A DNA stretch of 64,000 nucleotides from contig NC_092345.1 in assembly GCF_963676685.1 (NCBI RefSeq), positions 25,815,585-25,879,584 of the forward strand. The letters are read 5' to 3'. This document shows positions 56,236 through 64,000 of the stretch, piece after piece (positions within the stretch are counted from its first letter, which is position 1; each line of letters starts with the position of its first letter). The notes under the pieces were generated by a model. It was not told the DNA's origin and did no database searches. It saw nothing but the letters and a program-made list of their open reading frames with translations. This DNA comes from Mytilus edulis. Lineage: Eukaryota > Mollusca > Bivalvia > Mytilida > Mytilidae. The position numbers and the translations under genes were made by a program.

Positions 56236-58079
56236 ATTGCGCAATACTGTGCAATTGAAAAGACTTGCTATTGCACAACACTTAATATAATAATTTTAGA
56301 TCCTGATTTGGACCAACTTGAAAACTGGGCCCATAATAAAAAAATCTAAGTACATTTTTGGATTCAGCATATCAAAGAACCCCAAGATTTCAATTTTTGT
56401 TGAAATCAGACTAAGTTTAATTTTGGACCCTTTGGACTTTAGTGTAGACCAATTTGAAAACGGGACCAAAAATGAAGAATCTACATACACAGTTAGATTT
56501 GGTATATCAAAGAACCCCATTTATTCAATTTTTGATGAAATCAAACAAAGTTTAATTTTGGACCCCGATTTGGACCAACTTGAAAACTGGGCCAATAATC
56601 AAGAATCTAAGTACATTTTTAGATTCAGCATATCAAAGAACCTAACTGATTCATTTTTTGTCAAAATCAAACTAAGTTTAATTTTGGACCCTTTGGACCT
56701 TAATGTAGACCAATTTGAAAACGGGACCAAAAGTTAAGAATCTACATACACAGTCAAGACAGTTAGATTCGGCATATCAAAGAACCCAAATTATTCAATT
56801 TTGATGAAATCAAACAAAGTTAAATTTTGGACCCTTTGGGCCCCTTATTCTGTTGGGACCAAAACTCCCAAAATCTATACCAACCTTCCTTTTATGGTCA
56901 TAAACCTTGTGTTTAAATTTCATAGATTTCTATTTACTTATACTAACGTTATGGTGCGAAAACCAAGAAAAATGCTTATTTGGGTCCCTTTTTGGCCCCT
57001 AATTCCTAAACTGTTGGGACCTAAACTCCCAAAATCAATACCAACCTTTCTTTTGTAGTCATTAACATTGTGTTTAAATTTCATTGATTTCTATTTACTT
57101 AAACTAAAGTTATTGTGCGAAAACCAAGAATAATGCTTATTTGGGCCCTTTTTTGGCCCCTAATTCCTAAACTGTTGAAACCTAAACTCCCAAAATCAAT
57201 CCCAACCATTCTTTTGTGGTCATAAACCTTGTGTCAAAATTTCATAGATTTCTATTAACTTAAACTAAAGTTATAGTGCGAAAACCAAGAAAATGCTTAT
57301 TTGGGCCCTTTTTGGCCCCTAATTCCTAAAATGTTGGGACCAAAACTCCCAAAATCAATACCAACCTTCCTTTTGTGGTCATAAACCTTGTGTTAAAATT
57401 TCATAGATTTCCATTCACTTTTACTAAAGTTAGAGTGTGAAAACTAAAAGTATTCGGACGCCGGACGACGACGACGACGCCGACGCCAACGTGATAGCAA
57501 TATACGACGAAAAATTTTTCAAATTTTGCGGTCGTATAAAAAGTGGCAAACCAATTCTATTTGACCGTTTGAGGCTGAGAGCAGCCGGACTTTTTATGAA
57601 AGTTTCCGTCATGACCGGAATATATTACCGTTTTGGAAGCCTTGCTTGTCGCATCTTTCACAATAAATAAACATTGCAATAATTTCTGAATTTACAGTAA
57701 TTGTATATCTATTTAATATTTACATTTATTTGTATGTGCATTTAACTCGTCTTATGACTTTCAATTGAGTTCACATTAAATTAACTACATAATTATACAG
57801 AAAATGTACTTGAGCTAACCATCAAAAGAGTACATTCAAAACCAGAAATTATGGTCAATAACATATTTCATATGATTGTTTTGAAATCGTCTTCAAAAAG
57901 CACAGGTAAAATCATTCATTTTCAGACTTTCTCATTCACCACTTTATTTCTATACAACTATCTTCATTTAATATGTAGTTGTTCAACAGTCTATTTATCT
58001 CACGCTAAGTTCAGTCAAAAGAAAATGCATTTAAAATGTCCCAACTATTTGTAAATAAACAATCTGCTTACTAGGTATA

Positions 58080-58262
58080 TAGATGGGGATAATACCACAC
58101 ATTTCACCGGGGGATCTAGAAATTTTCATAAGTGGGGGCCCACTGACTGACCTAAGAGGGGGTCCGCTCCAGTCACGCTTCAGTGATTCCCTATATAAAC
58201 AACCATATTTTTTCCCAAAAAGGGGGACCTGGCGCCCCCCCCCCCCTAAATCCGCCTCTGCA
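58080..58262. repeat. Degraded repeat ending TAAATCCGCCTCTG
   Basis: GGGGGTCCGCTCCAGTCACG, TTCAGTGATTCCCTATATAA and a poly-C run before TAAATCCGCCTCTGCA. Known to me as a widespread mollusc repeat end. Confidence 0.55.
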
Positions 58263-58900
58263 TTTTAGTATTCCTGAAGCAACTATTGATACTGGTTGAT
58301 ACAGAGGGTGTAGAGGGCACCAATGGTTTTTTCATATGAATGTTTATAAGATTATTTAGCATAAAATCTAAAATATAATACATTTTATGGATTTTACCTT
58401 TTTCAAAAACCTTGATTAGCCCCTGATATAGGGACAGAAAACTTCTTCTTTACAAATCATATAAATTTCCTTCCATGGGTACATGAATATCACATTTTTA
58501 GCCTCATAGTGACTATTTCCTTTTCAAAATAAAAATTAATTCTATAAATGCACCTTGAATATTTTTTAAAACTTCGACTTCATCATAATTAATACATAAT
58601 ACATAATGCAGCATTCTAAATACATCACATTCAAACTTAAAAAACACCCATACATTTTATGTACATAAAATTACTTGTAAAAATAAACCACGAACATCAT
58701 AACTTAGTTTGCATCAATAACAAATTTATGATAATTCTATAAAATGTAATAAGATTTCAAGATACAGGTTAATTAAGTTTTTAGTATTTCATTTTAGTTA
58801 GTTAGAATGACATGACTTTTATATGACTTTTTATGACATAATAATATAAACCTTTATGGCAAGCTGTTTTACTATTTATTCGAATTTCAAGATATCTCCT

Positions 58901-60200
58901 ATAATATACAATTATGGCCCGTTGAAAAAGTGAATATCCAAAATTGTCAACACGAGAAGGTTATTTCATTGAGGGCGCAGCCCAAAGTGAAATAACTTTT
59001 AAGGGTTGACAATTTTGGATATTCATCGATTCTAAGTGGCCACAATTGTTTTATTATACCGAACTAACAGTGGAAAGCCATTTCGAACGCTTGCTAGTCT
59101 ATATTTTTAACATAACACACAGACTGATGTTTGAAAATACATTGGTGTTCGAATTTCCCGAATTTACAACAAAAGTAGAATCTTTTTGTAAAAATATTGA
59201 TGGCCCTCAAAAGGACCGTTTATAAGAGATATCATCGGCTGCTGGCATTCTCAGCTCTATTTATGTCCTATGCCTTATTTCCTAGTCTCTCGATGGGCTT
59301 TCAGTGTAACGTGAACGCTGCTATTTTGTTTATTTACGTCTGTAACGTCATTTTCATGGGAGGTAACTCAAGTGCAAATCAACAAACTCAAAAGGTTATT
59401 CACCGGTGAATAATAGGGTTATTCGTCCTTCCTTGCAATTGAATAAAAATTAACTGAATTATTCCATGTCACGTGATAACGTTTTAACCAATAGAATTGT
59501 TTGAAATATATGTAAGGTATAATAATATATCTTATTATACCTTACATATATTTTAAACAATTCTATTGGGTGAAACGTTATCACGTGACATGGAATAATT
59601 CAGTTGTTTTTCGTTCAATTGCAAGGAAGGACGAATAACCCTAAACATTTACACCAGCGGTGAATAACCAAGAATAACCCTATTATTCACCGGTGAATAA
59701 CCTTTTGAGTTTGTTTATTTGTACTTGAGTTACCTCCCGTGAAAATGACGTCACAGATGTAAATAAACAAAATGGCAGCGTTCACGTTACACTGGAAGCC
59801 CATCGAGAGACGAGGGAATAAGGCATTGGACATCAATAGAGCTGAGAGTTCCAGCAGCCGATGACATCTCTTATAAACGGTCCTTTTCAGGGCCATCAAT
59901 ATTTTACAAAAAGATTCTACTTTTGTTGTAAATTCGAGAAATACGAACACAAATGTATTTTCAAATATCAGTAAAGTTCTGTGTGTTATGTTAAAAATAT
60001 AGACTATAGTAAATGCTCGAAATGCTCTTCCACTGTTAGTTCGGTATAATAAAACAATTGTGGCCCGTTGAAAAGGTGAATATCCAAAATTGTCAACCCT
60101 TAAAAGTTATTTCACTTCGGGCTGCGCCCTCAATGAAATAACCTTCTCATGTTGACAATTTTGGATATTCACCTTTTCAATGGGCCATAATTGTATATTA
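58901..60200. mobile_element. 1.3-kb nested palindrome (foldback element)
   Basis: Two arms of about 620-670 bp meet at 59528/59529 (GGTATAATAA TATATC TTATTATACC). The arms match over ordinary-complexity sequence: GGCCCTCAAAAGGACCGTTT pairs with AAACGGTCCTTTTCAGGGCC. Each outer end is itself an inverted repeat of about 140 bp (TGGCCCGTTGAAAA...GTGAATATCCAAAATTGTCA; 58911-59052 and 60050-60195). The right arm has an extra segment of about 50 bp with TTCACCGGTGAATAA motifs. No transposase. Confidence 0.9.
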
Positions 60201-60845
60201 TATAATTTCATTTTTATAAGATATCTCATATATTATAGAAGATATCTCCTAAAGTTTATAAGATATCTCCTAAAGTTTATAAGATATCTTATATAGTTTA
60301 TAAGATATCTTATAAAGTATATGAGATATCTTATAAACAATTTTTATATAAGATATCTTATATAGTTTATAAGATATCTCATATAGTTTATAAGATATCT
60401 TATATAGTTTATAATATATCTTATATAGTTTATAAGATATCTCATAAAGTTTATAAGATATTTTATATAGTTTATGAGATATCTTATAAAGACAATTATA
60501 TAAGATATCTGATAAACTATATAAGATATCTTATTAACTTTAGAAGACATCTTATAAACTTTATGAGATATCTTATAAACTAAATTAGATATCTCCTATA
60601 GTATATAAGATATCTCCTATAATATATAAGATATCTCCTATAATATATATAAGATATCTCCTATAATATATAAGATATCTGATATAATTTCATTTTTATG
60701 AGATATCTTATATATTATATAAGATATCTGACATATTATATAAGATATATTTAATGTTATATAAGATATCTTATATACTTTATAAGATATCTTCTAAAGT
60801 TTATAAGATATCTGATAAATTATATGAGATATCTTATAAACTATA
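60201..60845. repeat. AT-rich palindromic satellite, 21-bp unit
   Basis: About 30 degenerate units of AAGATATCTTATATAGTTTAT. The core AGATATCT is self-complementary. Remnants flank the other side of the nested palindrome (GATATCTCCTATAATA at 58891-58906), so the palindrome was inserted into this satellite. Confidence 0.88.
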
Positions 60846-61226
60846 AATGGCTTGCCATAAACCTTTATTTCTAAATTGGTTTTAATTATAAAATAAATAT
60901 TTGTTTATTACTTCACTATGTCAAGTACAATACTATTCCACTATTGACAGTTATTTATTATTTAAATGAACTGTCAAGAGTGAACAGATCTCAGCTGACA
61001 CCACATCTTAAATCTACTTCATTTTTACATTTCAAACAGTTCAAAGGAGTTGATAATCATTACCAAATATAAAGTTGGTATGTCTCCTTGTTGCCATACA
61101 TGTACATGTATACATGCATGTATATCAATAGGAACAATTTAGTATGAAGAAATTATGTTGTTTATTCTTAAGATTTAATAAAAGCCATAGATTTAAATAA
61201 TATGCATCAATGTGCACACATAAATA

Positions 61227-61876
61227 GACAATAATAGTGCATTGACTTGACATATCAACGATATAAGGATGAGGCTTAGAAACGGGGAAATGCGAGGCTG
61301 TGCCGAGCATTTTCCCCGTTTCGGGCCGAATCCTTATATCGTTGATATGTCAAGTCAATGCACTATTATTGTCTTTATACTGCAATCTAAAAAAAATATT
61401 TTCAATTGTTGTTTAGTGTGTTCATGTTATTTATTTGATTTAAATATTGGGGAAAATCTCCCTTTTAAAAGGCCTCATATCACACAGGCATAGAAATATA
61501 CAACACGATGAAATGTACATCATTACCTTTTGAAAACAGCAATCAATGGTGAACGAATTCGTTTGTTTACAGACTAAAATATCAACAATAAACATAAAAC
61601 ATAACGATTTATAGGTTGCAAACAAAAAATATTAATAAGTGAAATATGTTTTCCCAAAATTTGTAAAAGAAACAAGTTTTAGTCGTTAAACGCATCGTTG
61701 TTTACATTGGAAACAAGAACAGGTTGAAGAGGTCGTATGAATAATTAAATATAATTTGGACAATTTCTATTTAAATATTCATGAGGAAAAGTGATATCAG
61801 GTCAGTGACTGTATATGACATAGAAATATACGGTCAATGCATTTTGACTGCTCAAATAGAACGAGTGCAGTATAAA
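61227..61876 (-). mobile_element. Foldback-ended element, copy 2 (inverted)
   Basis: Reverse complement of 41199-41852: palindrome at 61227-61373, then AATATTGGGGAAAATCTCCC, GTTTACATTGGAAACAAGAA and GAACGAGTGCAGTATAAA at the far end. High identity along the full length. Confidence 0.88.
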
Positions 61877-62899
61877 AGCAGATTCTTAAAACTCTTTTTT
61901 TTAAATAATTATTTTCTTAAATTGCATAAGTTAAGGGATTGATTATCTTTAAAAAGTATAAAAATGATAGAAGATGTAAGATTTAAATATGAAAGAATTA
62001 ATAAATTACACAACCATATACTAATAACTACTTTCATTTGTTCAATCATGTAATAAAAATACTTGTTAAAGTCCTATGATACAGAACTATACCATTACAT
62101 AAATAAATAATAATATCAAAATTGTATCTGACAACTTTATAGCAGAAACATACACAAATTTGGAATATGATTAAAAAACATATAGAAAACACATTACAAT
62201 CAACATTTTTAATCTGAACACATGTTACATTTTCTTAATATGAACATGAGCACCGTAATAACAGTCAGATCTGTCTTTCTGAATAACTTGCCTTTGATTA
62301 TCAATTATACAATGCAGTCATACACACAAGATCATCAATAATTCAGAAAAATCAGTTATTTAAATAAGAAAATATTTGGCATCAATTGTATTACATTCAC
62401 AACAGACATAAAGAGTATCTCTTTCATGCACTAGTACCATTATTTTACAATTTGATACTATGTCCATTTGATTAAAATACACATCCTGTGTCCATTTTTT
62501 GCTCACTAGTCTGACCAAACACCGTTATACTTTCTGATCTGAAAATCATTACATTGACCAATGAAATTTTAGCTTTCCAATTGTGGAAGGTGTGTATCAA
62601 TACAACAATACCAGAGGGTCTCGAAAGGTCTTCAAACAGAACATGGAACTGAGCGCTTTCATATCTTTGAAAGTAAAGCATAAACAAAGGATTTGTATGT
62701 TAATCAGATTGTACTTATGTTCACATATAAATATCACTTGACCATGCTTATGTTTACAAAACATTCCTTAAACTTACAAAAGTTAAAATGTCATGAGCTA
62801 GTTTATAGCTGCATTTGCACCATTCTTGAACGAACCATCAACAAACTGCCAGATGACATCTGTACAAGATTAGATATGTGGAATAGTTCCTCCGTCCAG
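61877..62899. other. Spacer downstream of the carrier gene, no feature seen
   Basis: AT-rich; probably includes the carrier 3' UTR on the minus strand. No repeat or gene recognised. Confidence 0.5.
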
Positions 62900-62968
62900 T
62901 TTAATATTCAATAAGGATTTCACACAGTGAACACTTCATTGTTTGTGTTGTTTATCTGACAGTTAAAA

Positions 62969-63078
62969 CTATGAAGGATTCAGTCTGTTTTGTTCTCTGA
63001 AGTAAGCCTTGAAGTATTCATATGAACTGATCATGATGGCGCAAGCTGGAGCTACCTTCATGGTTCTGGGAAGCAGTC
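62969..63078 (-). CDS. SLC25A39/40: SLC25A39/40-type carrier, last exon
   Basis: [17 protein letters not shown], then [18 protein letters not shown] and TAG. Acceptor TAATTTCAG. A possible poly(A) signal (ATTAAA on minus) is at 62900-62905. Confidence 0.92.
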
Positions 63079-64000
63079 CTGAAATTAAAACCAGACAATA
63101 CTTGTTAGCAATGTGTATATAAATGTGATAAATCTGTGTCAGCTGCTATTGATTCTCTTTTTTTTCAAACATTTTTTTTCTTTCTTATAAATATGAGATG
63201 CTTCCCGATTTTGTTTGGCTTTGCAAATGTTTTACTTCAAGTGTCATTGATGAGTCTTGCATAGATGAAATGTTCATCTGGTGTACAGCCTCGTATCTTT
63301 GACAAACATGACATGTGTATACGCTTAAAGCATTTCCTAAATTTATAATTGTTGCATGAATGACAATTGTCAATTTTTTAAGCAACACAACCAACATGAC
63401 AAAGGGTCAACATTATATTGTATTGTATTTTTCTTCATTCATTAATTGTATAAATTGGTAAAAGGGAATTACTCCTAAGCTGATATATAATACATACCTG
63501 TAAAGAGAGCATGGTATCCATGATCAGCTTGCATTTTCATCATGAGTTTCCATGTTGACCTAGTTGCATTTTTGTTTTCTATAAAAAAACAAATGGAGCA
63601 AATGTATATTGCACTCATACATTAACATTCATGTAAAGGCAAAAATATATCTTAACTTGAACTTGTGGTTTGGCAAATGGCCAGCAAGTCAGATATAATC
63701 AACTGTTCTAACAAACTCATAAGTGGAAAAAATTCCAAAGGACTTGTACATCTTTACAAAAACATCACATAAAATATGTATGCACCAAGAATGATTAGTA
63801 TGCTGTGCTTAGCAAATAGTGAATTAAAAATATAAGAAAACAGGAAGTAAGTGTAAGACATAAAGGTACAAGGTCATCATATGTCCAATAACAATGGGTT
63901 AGTGATCACGTCATCAAGCACTTTAATTGTCCATTGACATGTTTACCTTTTAATACTTCTCCTAACTCAATCTGTCTGTGTGTCTTAATCACATCAAAAG
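62969..64000 (-). CDS. SLC25A39/40: Mitochondrial carrier SLC25A39/SLC25A40-type, last three exons (5' part outside window)
   Basis: Exons in coding order: 64000-63947 (continues beyond the window), 63578-63498, 63078-62969, with matching phases and a stop (TAG) at 62969. The first exon has FDVIKTHRQ, the third carrier signature (Px[DE]xx[KR]; its Pro codon is split by the window edge). The end reads [20 protein letters not shown] followed by [11 protein letters not shown], the hallmark C-terminus of SLC25A39/SLC25A40. These inner-membrane carriers import glutathione into mitochondria in animals, as established for the vertebrate proteins. The last transmembrane helix and a short polar tail (EQNRLNPS) are present. 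The APACAIM form is closer to what I recall for A40, but one ancestral gene may correspond to both. Confidence 0.9.
63205..63302 (+). repeat. Diverged CGCGCGTCTGG-family fragment in a carrier intron
   Basis: TTTGTTTGGCTTTGCAAATG, TCATTGATGAGTCTTGCATA and CATCTGGTGTACAGCCTCGT follow the order of the 3' part of 38928-39283 with many changes. Confidence 0.5.
63498..63578 (-). CDS. SLC25A39/40: SLC25A39/40-type carrier, penultimate exon
   Basis: Encodes [16 protein letters not shown] then [11 protein letters not shown]: the matrix loop and the G-x-x-x-L-F-x-G start of the last helix. Acceptor TTTTATAG, donor GTATGT. Confidence 0.9.
63947..64000 (-). CDS. SLC25A39/40: SLC25A39/40-type carrier, antepenultimate exon (partial)
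   Basis: Carrier signature FDVIKT followed by [11 protein letters not shown]. Donor AAAAG|GTAAAC, phase 1. Runs off the window. Confidence 0.88.

Larger units (their letters stand above)
55259..57540 (+). mobile_element. Tandem-core element with TTTATACGACCGCA ends, copy 2 (interrupted)
   Basis: Same start (CAGATGCTCCGCAGGGCGTA) and same end (GCGGTCGTATAAA) as 50271-51630. Interrupted by the TATGCCCC-hairpin repeat at 55487-55801 and by an AT-rich stretch. The core has about four 126-134-bp units (56300-56830), then four of about 150 bp (56840-57440), and a (GAC)n stretch at 57456-57490. Confidence 0.82.

Noticed and set aside
58901-60200. ORFs of 70 and 87 codons with nearly the same protein sequence on opposite strands
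   Set aside because: They are the two arms of the palindrome read outward; no known domain and no start or splice context.

Overview
The window looks like nuclear DNA from a marine bivalve, most probably a mytilid mussel (Mytilus-like). It is AT-rich, its genes have many small exons with GT-AG introns, and it carries several interspersed repeat families that I recognise from Mytilus sequence. The species call is inference; no marker gene was available to settle it.

Four protein-coding genes can be built with consistent splice phases. (1) 677-32474, plus strand: the 3' part of a cadherin-repeat membrane protein. Eighteen exons join in one open frame of about 1,088 residues: one partial and eight further extracellular cadherin repeats, one membrane helix and a cytoplasmic tail of about 120 residues. 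The 5' exons lie before the window. (2) 35487-38654, minus strand: a single-exon B-box/coiled-coil/NHL-like (TRIM-like, RING-less) protein of 1,055 residues with a very long charged tail. A spliced 5' UTR exon ends at 39337. (3) 40619-48656, minus strand: a complete four-exon gene for a 148-residue secreted C-type lectin with EPN and WND sugar-binding motifs. (4) 62969-64000, minus strand: the last three exons of a mitochondrial carrier of the SLC25A39/SLC25A40 type. Genes 1 and 2 converge; genes 2, 3 and 4 are all on the minus strand. They look functionally unrelated: cell adhesion, TRIM-like signalling or RNA binding, carbohydrate recognition, mitochondrial transport.

The rest is introns and intergenic DNA packed with mobile-element debris, and hairpins recur throughout. 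They include a 1.3-kb nested palindrome (58901-60200) set in a 21-bp palindromic satellite (60201-60845); two inverted copies of a 650-bp element ending in a 148-bp foldback (41199-41852 and 61227-61876); a two-hairpin element with a Helitron-like 3' end (30983-32271); two tandem-core elements with hairpin ends (50271-51630 and 55259-57540); a hAT-like 990-bp element (47430-48419); and a TTAA-flanked MITE (25906-26404). Cadherin intron 9 holds broken pieces of a tyrosine-recombinase-type retroelement and the 3' end of a Ty3/Gypsy element.

The most gene-relevant surprise is a decayed second copy of cadherin exon 13 inside intron 11 (21357-21468). I found no CRISPR array, rRNA gene or convincing tRNA gene. 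I did not find a clearly new multi-gene system; the strongest unusual signals are the nested palindrome, the exon relic and the hairpin-ended repeat families.
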